Position numbers and translations under genes: made by a program. The notes beneath the pieces are model-generated. The model was given only the letters and a program-made list of their open reading frames with translations, was not told the origin of the DNA and made no database searches. A stretch of DNA of 51,278 bases, from assembly GCA_964511665.1 (NCBI GenBank), contig CAZEHA010000020.1, forward strand, positions 1-51,278. Direction: 5' to 3'. Below are positions 44,222 to 51,278 of this stretch, piece by piece (the first letter of the stretch is position 1; every line of letters begins with the position of its first letter). This DNA comes from JAGOEF01 sp964511665 (GTDB taxonomy: Bacteria; Bacteroidota; Bacteroidia; Bacteroidales; ML635J-15).

Positions 44222-44422
44222 GACACAAAATATTTGCCCAAAGTTAATATTTTTTGCATGACTATATACAGTGCCCAAAAGCAACTCACAGCAAGTTTCA
44301 GGCTGTTACCCCATAAACGACCAAGCAGTTGTAGCAAGCCTACATCTAAATGCCTGAAAACAAAAACAGTAACAATCAAATGATTATGACTGCAAAACGA
44401 CATTTTCAACTTAAATAATTAC

Positions 44423-44430
44423 TATATTTG
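44423..44430 (+). promoter_or_regulatory. Bacteroidota -7 box (TATATTTG) before rsfS
   Basis: Exact TAnnTTTG match 17 bases before the rsfS ATG at 44448. A TTTTC block about 17-20 bases upstream may be the -33 region. It likely drives rsfS-ftsH-DUF2007-cdsA. Confidence 0.6.
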
Positions 44431-44447
44431 CGGCTTAATTGTAAGAT

Positions 44448-44843
44448 ATGACAAAGAAACGCATACAAGAAGAAGAAGAAATCCTGTTACAGGCTATTAA
44501 CGAAGCCATTTTAGATAAAAAAGGTCAAGATGTAGTGAATATCGATTTACGACAAACCGACGCAGCAATAGCAAGTCATTTTGTCATTTGCAGTGCCGGT
44601 TCTACCATTCAGGCCAAAGCCATTGCCGAACACATCGAGCGCAAAATACGCAGCGACATTCGCGAAAGGCCATGGCACAGCGAAGGTTACGAGAATTGCG
44701 TTTGGATATTACTCGACTATGTGAGTATAGTGGTACATGTATTCGAAAAATCGACCCGCGACTTCTATCACCTCGAAAAACTATGGTCAGATGCAAAATT
44801 CACTCACATTGGCGAAGATGGTAAACTTATTGCAGCAAACTAA
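44448..44843 (+). CDS. rsfS: Ribosomal silencing factor RsfS
   Basis: The 131-residue protein binds L14 on the 50S subunit and blocks joining with 30S under starvation. The family core is visible: KKGQDVVNIDLRQTDAAIASHFVICSAGSTIQAKAIAEHI and HSEGYENCVWILLDYVSIVVHVFEKSTRDFYHLEKLWSDA. Length is normal. ftsH follows 46 bases later, a gene order common in Bacteroidota. Confidence 0.95.
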   Translation: MTKKRIQEEEEILLQAINEAILDKKGQDVVNIDLRQTDAAIASHFVICSAGSTIQAKAIAEHIERKIRSDIRERPWHSEGYENCVWILLDYVSIVVHVFEKSTRDFYHLEKLWSDAKFTHIGEDGKLIAAN

Positions 44844-44889
44844 AACCTAAGATTTTTGTTTCACATAAAACAGATTATTTTTTAACGAA

Positions 44890-46974
44890 ATGTCAGAAAA
44901 CGAGAACAAAGGATTTAACCGCCCTGAACGGGAGAATCAGCAAGGAGATAAAAACCCCATGAAGCCCAAAATAGGCAACTACTGGGTGTATATTGTTATT
45001 ACCATTGCTCTTATAGCATTTACTTTCATCGATTTTGGGCCTAAGGCCAAACAAACAAACCGCAGTACTTTCGAGTCGCAAATGGTAGCCAATCGCGATG
45101 TTGCCCGCATAGTAATTGTCAATCGCGAAAAGGTAAATGTGTACATCAAACCTGACAAGTTGGCAGAAGAGCGACACAGTCAACTGAGTGGCGGAATGGG
45201 CTCACCCTCATCGGCAGGTCCACATTACTATTTCGAAATTGGCGATGTTGAAACATTCGAGCGTCAGCTGGCCGAAGCGCAAAAAAGCTTTGCTCCCGAA
45301 GAGATGATAACTGCCGAGTACAAAACCGAAAGAAATTACATAGGTGAAGTATTGGGTTGGCTTCTACCAATAATTTTACTGGTAGGTTTATGGTTGTTTC
45401 TTTTCCGCAGAATGAGCGGCGGCGGTGCAGGCGGTAGTCAGATTTTTAACATCGGTAAATCGAAAGCACAACTCTTCGATAAGGAAAAACACGTAAGCAC
45501 CAATTTTAACGATGTGGCAGGTCTCGAAGAGGCCAAGGTGGAGATTATGGAAATTGTTGATTTTTTGAAAAACCCAAAGCGATATACCGAACTTGGCGGC
45601 AAAATTCCTAAAGGAGCCCTGCTGGTAGGTCCTCCCGGAACCGGAAAAACACTTTTAGCAAAAGCCGTTGCTGGCGAAGCCAATGTGCCATTCTTTTCGA
45701 TGTCGGGTTCCGATTTCGTAGAAATGTTTGTGGGCGTTGGAGCATCGCGTGTTCGCGACCTTTTCAAGCAGGCCAAACAAAAATCGCCATGCATTGTTTT
45801 TATCGATGAAATCGATGCCATAGGAAGAGCACGGGGACGCAATCCCAACTTTGGCTCTAACGACGAGAGAGAGAACACGCTGAATCAATTACTTACCGAA
45901 ATGGACGGCTTTGCCTCTAACAGTGGCGTAATTATTCTGGCTGCAACCAATCGGGCCGACGTACTCGACAAAGCACTGCTTCGTGCCGGCCGTTTCGACC
46001 GACAGATACACGTAGAGCTTCCCGACATAAAGGAACGGGAAGACATTTTCAAAGTACACATCAGGCCACTGAAGCTTTCGAAAGATGTGAAATTTAGTTT
46101 TTTGGCCAAACAAACCCCGGGGTTTTCGGGAGCCGACATAGCCAATGTTTGTAACGAAGCCGCTTTGATTGCAGCACGCAAGAATAAGAAAAAAGTTGAG
46201 AAACAAGATTTTCTGGATGCTGTAGATAGAATCATTGGCGGCCTCGAAAAGAAAAACAAAATTATCAGCCTTAGCGAGAAAAAAACAATCGCCTACCACG
46301 AAGCCGGTCATGCCAGTGTTGGATGGTTGCTCGATCATGCACATCCATTGCTTAAAGTTACCATTATACCCCGGGGAAAAGCACTGGGAGCTGCCTGGTA
46401 CTTGCCCGAAGAAAGACAAATTACCACTACCGAACAAATGCTCGACGAAATATGCGCTACCCTGGGAGGCCGTGCTGCCGAAGAAGTTTTCTTTGGGAAA
46501 GTGTCAACCGGAGCACTCAACGACCTGGAAAGAGTTACCAAACAAGCCTTTGCAATGGTGGCCTATTTTGGAATGAACGAAAAAGTGGGTAACCTGTCGT
46601 ACTACGACAGCACCGGGCAAAACGAATTCAGCTTTAGCAAGCCTTTCAGCGAAAAAACTGCCGAGTCGATCGACCAAGAAGTAAAACGCATTGTTGAAGA
46701 GCAATACAACAGGGCCAAGAAAACCCTTCTTGAGAACAAAAAAGGGGTTGAATCGCTTGCCGAGCAGTTGCTCGAAAAAGAAGTGATTTTTGGAGACGAC
46801 CTCATCGCAATTTTTGGCGAAAAACGAGGCAAAACTGAAGAAAGTAAGCAAAGTTCGGAACCCGACGAGAGCCCCGAGGATGATTCCGTGGTTGACGAAA
46901 TTGAGGTAACAGAATCCCCTGAGAGTGAAAACTCCGACACTACAAATGAAGAAACAAAACATGATGACGCCTGA
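44890..46974 (+). CDS. ftsH: ATP-dependent zinc metalloprotease FtsH
   Basis: The 694-residue inner-membrane hexamer degrades misfolded membrane and some cytosolic proteins. First membrane helix about 30-50, periplasmic part to about 155, second helix about 155-175. AAA+ domain with Walker A GPPGTGKT at 247-254, Walker B IVFIDEIDAIG and the second region of homology ATNRADVLDKALLRAGRFDRQ. Zinc-protease domain with HEAGH at 470-474 and a third ligand Asp around SGALNDLE. The final 60 residues are acidic, Ser/Glu/Asp-rich and disordered. Its end overlaps the DUF2007 gene. Confidence 0.98.
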   Translation: MSENENKGFNRPERENQQGDKNPMKPKIGNYWVYIVITIALIAFTFIDFGPKAKQTNRSTFESQMVANRDVARIVIVNREKVNVYIKPDKLAEERHSQLSGGMGSPSSAGPHYYFEIGDVETFERQLAEAQKSFAPEEMITAEYKTERNYIGEVLGWLLPIILLVGLWLFLFRRMSGGGAGGSQIFNIGKSKAQLFDKEKHVSTNFNDVAGLEEAKVEIMEIVDFLKNPKRYTELGGKIPKGALLVGPPGTGKTLLAKAVAGEANVPFFSMSGSDFVEMFVGVGASRVRDLFKQAKQKSPCIVFIDEIDAIGRARGRNPNFGSNDERENTLNQLLTEMDGFASNSGVIILAATNRADVLDKALLRAGRFDRQIHVELPDIKEREDIFKVHIRPLKLSKDVKFSFLAKQTPGFSGADIANVCNEAALIAARKNKKKVEKQDFLDAVDRIIGGLEKKNKIISLSEKKTIAYHEAGHASVGWLLDHAHPLLKVTIIPRGKALGAAWYLPEERQITTTEQMLDEICATLGGRAAEEVFFGKVSTGALNDLERVTKQAFAMVAYFGMNEKVGNLSYYDSTGQNEFSFSKPFSEKTAESIDQEVKRIVEEQYNRAKKTLLENKKGVESLAEQLLEKEVIFGDDLIAIFGEKRGKTEESKQSSEPDESPEDDSVVDEIEVTESPESENSDTTNEETKHDDA

Positions 46975-47182
46975 TTGGGTACCCATATATTCAACCGGCA
47001 TTGAGTATCTGGCCGAACTGCTGCATCAGGTACTTAGCGACAATGGCATAGAAAGTGTTATAATGAATAAGAAAGACACCGCCTATCTTTTTGGGGCCAT
47101 CGAGGTTCTTGTGAAAAACGAAGACTACAACAGCGCTATACAAATTGCCAAAGAATTTGAAGAAAATACCCGCCTTGAGTAG
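46961..47182 (+). CDS. DUF2007-type small protein
   Basis: The protein has 73 residues from ATG 46961; in-frame ATGs at 46946 and 46964 are alternatives. The sequence VPIYSTGIEYLAELLHQVLSDNGIESVIMNKKDTAYLFGAIEVLVKNEDYNSAIQIAKEF follows the DUF2007 (putative signal-transducing) pattern, a ferredoxin-like fold resembling PII but smaller. It overlaps ftsH by 14 bases and cdsA by about 26, so all three are translated as one unit. The role is unknown. Confidence 0.82.
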   Translation: MMTPDWVPIYSTGIEYLAELLHQVLSDNGIESVIMNKKDTAYLFGAIEVLVKNEDYNSAIQIAKEFEENTRLE

Positions 47183-47996
47183 TTTGCCGGTGAGGCTGGC
47201 CAGTGGTGCTGTTTTTACCGGTATTGTGCTCGCATGCATTCTGATTTCGGAATACACGCTTATAGCCCTGATGGCTTTCTTCATGTTTGTTTTACACCAC
47301 GAGTTTCTGAAAGCTCTTTATAAAAAAGCGACTCCCTTCGCCTATATCGCATCGCTGGTTATATCACTTTCGGCACTTGTTGCAGTGTTTATTTATTCGA
47401 AAACAGGAACCGGCAATTTGTTGCTCAGTATTCCGTTGCTCTTGTTTTTTGCTTTTCCGTTTTTGTACATACTGAAAAACCGGCAATCGGGAACAACAGG
47501 CTTAGCGGTGTTAATGCTGTCGGTGATATATTTTGCCATACCCTTGGCAATGGCTGTTCATATTGGTTTTACCGAAATTCCATACGCTTACAGCGAGTAC
47601 TCGGGGTTTAAGCTCATGCTGGTATTTGTGCTGATATGGTCGTACGACAGCTTTGCATACCTCACAGGATGCAGCATTGGGCGCACAAAACTGATGCCGG
47701 CGGTTTCTCCAAAGAAAAGTGTTGAAGGGGTAATTGGTGGAACACTGCTAACCATTGCATTAGCCCTTGCAGGTACATTTATAACCGAACAGATTAGCAT
47801 TACCGATGCATTAGTATTACCCATATTGGTATGTGTGTTTGGCACTGCCGGCGATTTATTTGCATCGTGGCTGAAGCGCAGTGTCGATATCAAAGATTTC
47901 GGGAATATTATGCCCGGACATGGAGGCATGCTCGATCGCCTCGACTCGTTTCTGTTTGTAATGCCCTGGGCATGGGCCTATTTTCAATTCGTTTAG
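47157..47996 (+). CDS. cdsA: Phosphatidate cytidylyltransferase
   Basis: The protein has 279 residues with about eight membrane helices. It makes CDP-diacylglycerol for phospholipid synthesis. The signature is near the C-terminus: WLKRSVDIKDFGNIMPGHGGMLDRLDS. No ATG exists before the first helix. TTG 47157 gives MKKIPALSSLPVRLASG and is preferred; TTG 47145 adds four residues. Either start lies inside the DUF2007 gene. It is the last gene of the rsfS-ftsH run and meets a minus-strand gene three bases after its stop. Confidence 0.94.
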   Translation: MKKIPALSSLPVRLASGAVFTGIVLACILISEYTLIALMAFFMFVLHHEFLKALYKKATPFAYIASLVISLSALVAVFIYSKTGTGNLLLSIPLLLFFAFPFLYILKNRQSGTTGLAVLMLSVIYFAIPLAMAVHIGFTEIPYAYSEYSGFKLMLVFVLIWSYDSFAYLTGCSIGRTKLMPAVSPKKSVEGVIGGTLLTIALALAGTFITEQISITDALVLPILVCVFGTAGDLFASWLKRSVDIKDFGNIMPGHGGMLDRLDSFLFVMPWAWAYFQFV

Positions 47997-47998
47997 TG

Positions 47999-48892
47999 CT
48001 AAACCAAAGGCACTTTCAAACTGAAACCAAAACGCATCCGTGGCATTTGTGGATAGGGCGATTTTACATAATCGAACAGATTGTACTCAACAAAAAACGA
48101 AAAAGGGGCATACCCCAGCTTCAACATTGCCGAAACATCGTTGTACCGGTGAATGCGATGTGTAACCGTTCTTTCGCTTCCGTTAACATAGGTGTAATTA
48201 AACATGAGCGGGAAATGGTACACCGCTCCCACATCAACAAACCAATAGTTCAAAGGAGCGGTGCGCAAATTCTTATTCGCCACCCGTAGAAACAAGGCTT
48301 CGCTAAGCGTCCATTTAAAAAAACGTTCTTTCTGATGAATGGCAACCGTAATATCGAAGTCTGGTTTTACCTTATAGAAATAGAAACCGGTGCCAACTCC
48401 ATTCACCAGTGCGATATGCCTGGCAAGAGGAACTACAATATTGTAATCGTATCCTAACACAAATTCTCTTTTGATGGGATACTGACTATCTTCAAGTATA
48501 GGATAAGCCAACCTGAAAGGCCAGGATAATTCAAGATACACCGGATGCTCGGTAGGATTCAGTAAATTTTCGATTTCTGACGAAGGCCATGTTAACACCA
48601 AATAATTGGTTGCCCCGTTCTCGGCAACAACATCGGCAAACAACCACAATATCTCCTGATTCAGGGTAAGCTGTAAGGTATATTTTCCTTGGGGAATACC
48701 CGAAAAACACAAATAATAATCGAAAGGCTCCGACATTATCAGCGTATCGTTTCTTAGCAATTCTACCATTAGCTCCATATTGCTGTCGAGAATATCGTCA
48801 ACATTATTAAAACTGATGTCGAGCCTGCCACTTTGTGCCACCATTACAAGTGAAAAGAGGCTCATCAACAAACAAAAAAAACATTTCTTCAT
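47999..48892 (-). CDS. Exported outer-membrane-type protein, unknown
   Basis: The protein has 297 residues. Signal peptide ends at VMVAQ (residue 19). Residues about 22-110 resemble a small Ig-like fold (LDISFNNVDDIL, GIPQGKYTLQLTLN, the last being typical of carboxypeptidase-regulatory-like domains). Residues about 115-297 are aromatic-rich strands ending FGFSLKVPLV that look like an OM barrel. No family is recognised. It has its own promoter-like box at 48958-48965 and meets cdsA end to end, with no visible terminator in the two-base gap. Confidence 0.72.
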   Translation of the reverse strand: MKKCFFCLLMSLFSLVMVAQSGRLDISFNNVDDILDSNMELMVELLRNDTLIMSEPFDYYLCFSGIPQGKYTLQLTLNQEILWLFADVVAENGATNYLVLTWPSSEIENLLNPTEHPVYLELSWPFRLAYPILEDSQYPIKREFVLGYDYNIVVPLARHIALVNGVGTGFYFYKVKPDFDITVAIHQKERFFKWTLSEALFLRVANKNLRTAPLNYWFVDVGAVYHFPLMFNYTYVNGSERTVTHRIHRYNDVSAMLKLGYAPFSFFVEYNLFDYVKSPYPQMPRMRFGFSLKVPLV

Positions 48893-48957
48893 GCTAGTTA
48901 TTTTTTATTATCGAAACTTTACACCTACCCTATTTGAAAAACACTCTAATCGCATCC

Positions 48958-48965
48958 CAAATATA
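48958..48965 (-). promoter_or_regulatory. Bacteroidota -7 box (TATATTTG, minus strand)
   Basis: Exact TAnnTTTG match on the minus strand, 66 bases upstream of the unknown OM protein start at 48892. No clear TTTG at the expected -33 distance. Confidence 0.5.
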
Positions 48966-49107
48966 ACCACTTTTTTATCGATTATATTGTGTTTTTCATT
49001 TTAAATCGGCATGACAATTAATCGATATCGAAATAACCAAAACAAGATAATTTGTTATCATTCTAAAAAAAATCATCGTAATTTTTCATATTTCATAAGT
49101 TTCTGTT

Positions 49108-49115
49108 TATCTTTG
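49108..49115 (+). promoter_or_regulatory. Bacteroidota -7 box (TATCTTTG)
   Basis: Exact TAnnTTTG match 26 bases before ATG 49141. It probably drives the lipoprotein and the ZIP transporter, which follow each other closely. Confidence 0.55.
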
Positions 49116-49140
49116 GGTTGAAAACAAAAGACGAAACATC

Positions 49141-49923
49141 ATGAAAAATCTTAAAACAGTATTAATCATTGTTATTGCAAGTTCTGTAATAATATCGTGT
49201 ACCCCAACAAAACAACTAATTGGGGAAAAACATAAGTCAATTTCGTTTGCTCTCGATAATCAGGTAGATGGTACCAATGGAAGCGCCATTGCTTTTCATC
49301 CGGGAAAAAAGCTCTACTACGCTGTTATTGCAGGTAACTCTGAATTCCCCCTTGAGATTTTCAATTCATCGGGCGATTTTGTTTTATCGACCCAAGCCGG
49401 GGTCGATTGCAGGGGTTTATGGTATAACACATCATCGAAATGCCTTGAAGCCAATTCCTATATGAATGGTGTATTTAAAATAAAATTGGCCGATGATGGT
49501 GTTCCGAACGGTGAAATAGAGGAATTTATTTCGGGAAACACGGTTCCCTCCGAAAATGCCTGCGCCGAATACGATTTCAAAAACAATCATTTGCTGTATT
49601 ATCATGCAGGGGTATTATATAAATACAATTATGCCGATGGCAGCCTTGTGAAAGAAATGGCACTTGATTTACCCTGCAGCGAATACGAAATCAACAGTAC
49701 TTCATTCATATACACCGGTTACAAGGGCTTAGAAATAGGGCTGCTCAATTGTCAGAAAAACGAGATTTATTTTTTCGACATAAAAGACGGAAAGTTTACC
49801 GAAACACTGAAACTGCCCTCCGGTATAAGTCCCAGTTGCTCTTTTAAATTCGACTTTGCCAACGACTATGCCTTCTTTTATGATGTAACCACCCGCACCT
49901 GGACAGGGATTCAAATATTTTAA
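49141..49923 (+). CDS. Lipoprotein of unknown function, beta-propeller-like
   Basis: The protein has 260 residues. The N-terminus has a lipoprotein signal with SSVIISC (Cys at about residue 20) followed by TPTKQL. Beyond it are regular strand pairs such as GSAIAFHPGKKLYYAVIAGN, GLWYNTSSKCLEANSYMNGVFKI and YDFKNNHLLYYHAGVLYKYNYADGS, suggesting a propeller of NHL/SMP-30 type. No catalytic signature. It is predicted to be membrane-anchored in the envelope. The ZIP transporter starts seven bases after its stop, so a link to metal handling is possible but unproven. Confidence 0.75.
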   Translation: MKNLKTVLIIVIASSVIISCTPTKQLIGEKHKSISFALDNQVDGTNGSAIAFHPGKKLYYAVIAGNSEFPLEIFNSSGDFVLSTQAGVDCRGLWYNTSSKCLEANSYMNGVFKIKLADDGVPNGEIEEFISGNTVPSENACAEYDFKNNHLLYYHAGVLYKYNYADGSLVKEMALDLPCSEYEINSTSFIYTGYKGLEIGLLNCQKNEIYFFDIKDGKFTETLKLPSGISPSCSFKFDFANDYAFFYDVTTRTWTGIQIF

Positions 49924-49930
49924 TATTTTT

Positions 49931-50749
49931 ATGATATTCGACTTTTTATATGCTTACAATCCTGTAATTTTAGCCTTATTGGCAGGATTGTTCACTTGGG
50001 GTATGACTGCTTTTGGTGCCGGACTGGTGTTTTTCTTTAAAACCATTCACAAAAAAGTGCTCAATGCTATGCTCGGTTTTGCGGCAGGTGTAATGATTGC
50101 AGCCAGTTTTTTTAGTTTGCTGCTACCCGCTATCGAAATGCAGGAACAAAGCGGAGGCAACACATGGCTGCCTGCAGTTGGTGGATTTTTGACAGGTGGG
50201 GCTTTTTTATATCTCATCGACAGGTTGTTGCCACATTTACACATGGGGCTCGACACAAAAAACGCCGAGGGGATTAAGACATCGTGGAAAAGAAGCACAC
50301 TGCTTATTGTGGCCATCACACTTCATAATATTCCCGAAGGTTTGGCAGTTGGGGTAGCTTTTGGGGCACTGGCCAATAATCCCGATGCCGGTATGCTTGC
50401 CGGAGCAATTGCATTGGCAATTGGTATAGGGTTGCAAAACTTTCCGGAAGGAGCAGCCGTGTCCATTCCACTGCGGCGCGAAGGTTTTTCGCGACGAAAA
50501 GCTTTCTTCTACGGGCAGTTAAGTGGGGTTGTTGAACCCATTTCGGCAGTACTGGGAGCCGTAGCTGTAATTGTTATCAGCCCCATATTACCCTTTGCAT
50601 TGTCGTTTGCTGCAGGCGCAATGATTTTTGTGGTGGTCGAAGAACTTATCCCTGAAGCTCAAACGGGCAACGAAACCGATATTTCGACACTGGGCGCCAT
50701 GATTGGATTTGCTGTAATGATGATGCTCGACGTGGCACTGGCTGCTTAG
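49931..50749 (+). CDS. ZIP-family divalent metal transporter
   Basis: The 272-residue inner-membrane protein has about eight helices. Metal-site motifs are HNIPEGLAVGVAFG in helix 4 and NFPEGAAVSIPLR in helix 5, with FVVVEELIPEA in a later helix. This is the ZupT/GufA branch importing Zn2+ and other divalent ions; specificity is not readable. A His-containing loop (RLLPHLHMGLD) precedes helix 4. It is probably cotranscribed with the lipoprotein gene. The palindromes that follow may act as its 3' end. Confidence 0.93.
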   Translation: MIFDFLYAYNPVILALLAGLFTWGMTAFGAGLVFFFKTIHKKVLNAMLGFAAGVMIAASFFSLLLPAIEMQEQSGGNTWLPAVGGFLTGGAFLYLIDRLLPHLHMGLDTKNAEGIKTSWKRSTLLIVAITLHNIPEGLAVGVAFGALANNPDAGMLAGAIALAIGIGLQNFPEGAAVSIPLRREGFSRRKAFFYGQLSGVVEPISAVLGAVAVIVISPILPFALSFAAGAMIFVVVEELIPEAQTGNETDISTLGAMIGFAVMMMLDVALAA

Positions 50750-50785
50750 ACTTACAGTGAAATAAACTACTCAAAAACCACATCT

Positions 50786-50891
50786 CGACCTCGTTTGTAA
50801 CGAGGTCGCATTTATACTAAGCATTTAGAATGCGTCGACTACAGTGCATCAGAAATGCACCAATAAATAAGTCCTCGTTACAAACGAGGAC
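50786..50891. repeat. REP-like palindromic element
   Basis: Four palindromes in 106 bases: CGACCTCGTTTGTAACGAGGTCG at 50786-50808 (given by its arms CGACCTCGTT and AACGAGGTCG), GCATTtagAATGC from 50821, GTGCATcagaaATGCAC near 50844-50860, and a second CCTCGTT/AACGAGG hairpin at 50871-50891. The core of the last is the reverse complement of the core of the first, so the whole block is an inverted pair resembling REP/BIME elements. It lies 36 bases after the ZIP gene. Confidence 0.75.
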
Positions 50892-50920
50892 TAGACAACA
50901 GAAAGTTGTGGAAATGATGA

Positions 50921-50946
50921 ATGCTGAGTAGTGAAGCGCTAATCGA
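50921..50946 (+). repeat. Partial copy of the right-end repeat
   Basis: ATGCTGAGTAGTGAAGCGCT and the next six bases share the GAGTAG...GTGAAGCGCTAATCGA part of the 51-base repeat that begins two bases later. A related form occurs inverted at 51025-51076. Confidence 0.6.
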
Positions 50947-50947
50947 A

Positions 50948-50998
50948 TTTGTCACCCTGAGTAGCGAAACGAAGTGAAGCGCTAATCGAAGGGTGACT
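50948..50998 (+). repeat. 51-base repeat with inverted ends, copy 1
   Basis: This copy is identical to 51079-51129. Its ends GTCACCCT and AGGGTGAC are complementary, so each copy can fold into a hairpin. The interior contains GCGAAACGAAGTGAAGCGC. Confidence 0.92.
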
Positions 50999-51024
50999 GC
51001 CGAAGTCGGTTTCTTCATCCCCTG

Positions 51025-51076
51025 CCTATGCTTCGATTAACGTTCCGCTGCACTCCACTACTCAGCATGACAGGGG
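51025..51076 (-). repeat. Diverged inverted copy of the right-end repeat
   Basis: Its reverse complement reads CCTGTCATGCTGAGTAGTGG, then a diverged middle, then TTAATCGAAGCAT. It is related to the partial copy at 50921 and to the 51-base unit, but in the opposite direction. Confidence 0.65.
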
Positions 51077-51078
51077 CG

Positions 51079-51129
51079 TTTGTCACCCTGAGTAGCGAAA
51101 CGAAGTGAAGCGCTAATCGAAGGGTGACT
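51079..51129 (+). repeat. 51-base repeat with inverted ends, copy 2
   Basis: Identical to 50948-50998 over all 51 bases, 131 bases downstream. The following CGAAG-CGTTTCT is also nearly shared, so the true unit may be about 65 bases long. Confidence 0.92.
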
Positions 51130-51278
51130 CCGAAGCCGTTTCTCCTTTAGTCCCTTCTGTATTCTGTCTCCTGTATTCTGTATTCCCAAATATTATGGCT
51201 CCTGCAACGACGTGCTTCCTCACTATTTAGTCAATCCTTAACAATTCAAAATTAGGAAATCTTTTTTCTTGAATAGCG

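Larger units (their letters stand above)
50750..51278. other. Non-coding, repeat-filled right end
   Basis: The 529 bases after the ZIP gene hold no credible open frame. They contain the REP-like block, the 51-base repeats and, from about 51157, short TCTGTATTC tandem-like units. No gene starts before the window ends. The region looks like a site where small repeats have collected between genes. Confidence 0.75.

Noticed and set aside
50921..51129. CRISPR array
   Set aside because: Only two exact copies, one inverted relative, no regular spacer length and no cas gene.
50750..51278. Insertion sequence remnant
   Set aside because: No transposase fragment and no target-site duplication seen; the palindromes fit small non-coding repeats better.

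Overview
The window is a chromosomal segment from a member of the Bacteroidota, most likely the order Bacteroidales or a close relative; I cannot name the genus. The evidence is a PorP/SprF protein beside a secreted protein with a gliding-motility-type C-terminal domain, three further proteins with type A type IX secretion (T9SS) tails (one of them split by a stop codon), a fused SecDF, and repeated upstream boxes of the form TAnnTTTG, the -7 element of this phylum. No rRNA, prophage, transposase or CRISPR array was found. Gene density is high and most of the window is conserved core genome.

Layout. 1-6987 (mostly + strand): tRNA-Asn, a PfkB sugar/nucleoside kinase, a YggS-type PLP protein, a PorP/SprF plus type-B T9SS cargo pair, and a peptide deformylase that carries an export signal. 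7051-14802 (- strand): two T9SS cargo genes. The larger one, about 1,959 codons, is broken by a single in-frame TGA just before its C-terminal sorting region. 15045-18153 (+): prs, rplY, pth, psd. 18187-23831 (-): a LOG-family protein, a degenerate protein kinase coupled to a GWxTD protein, an inositol-phosphatase-family enzyme, mtaB and a tiny extremely acidic protein. 24182-26492 (+): a SiaB-like ATPase overlapping uvrC. 26524-31479 (-): secDF, a retropepsin-like protease overlapping a cation/proton antiporter. 31582-33658 (+): a Spy-like protein, an exported protein and a deoxynucleoside kinase. 33682-38992 (-): DNA polymerase III delta' and a suf operon (sufB, an unknown gene, sufC, sufD) with no sufS or sufE. 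39133-44221 (-): rbfA, a LolC/E-type permease, and a CotH-kinase cargo flanked by two outer-membrane-type proteins. 44448-47996 (+): rsfS, ftsH, a DUF2007 gene, cdsA. 47999-50749: an outer-membrane-type protein (-), a lipoprotein and a ZIP metal transporter (+). 50750-51278 is non-coding and filled with palindromes and repeats.

Themes. Envelope biogenesis is well represented: SecDF, psd, cdsA, the Lol-type permease, FtsH, T9SS cargo and OM barrels. Translation and RNA genes are also common: tRNA-Asn, L25, Pth, RbfA, RsfS, MtaB. The most unusual items are the TGG-to-TGA interruption of the giant cargo gene, the pseudokinase/GWxTD pair, the exported deformylase, the unknown gene inside the suf operon, the SiaB-like/uvrC overlap, the roughly 57% Asp/Glu mini-protein, and the repeats at the right end. 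I did not find convincing evidence for a complete new defence or mobile system.
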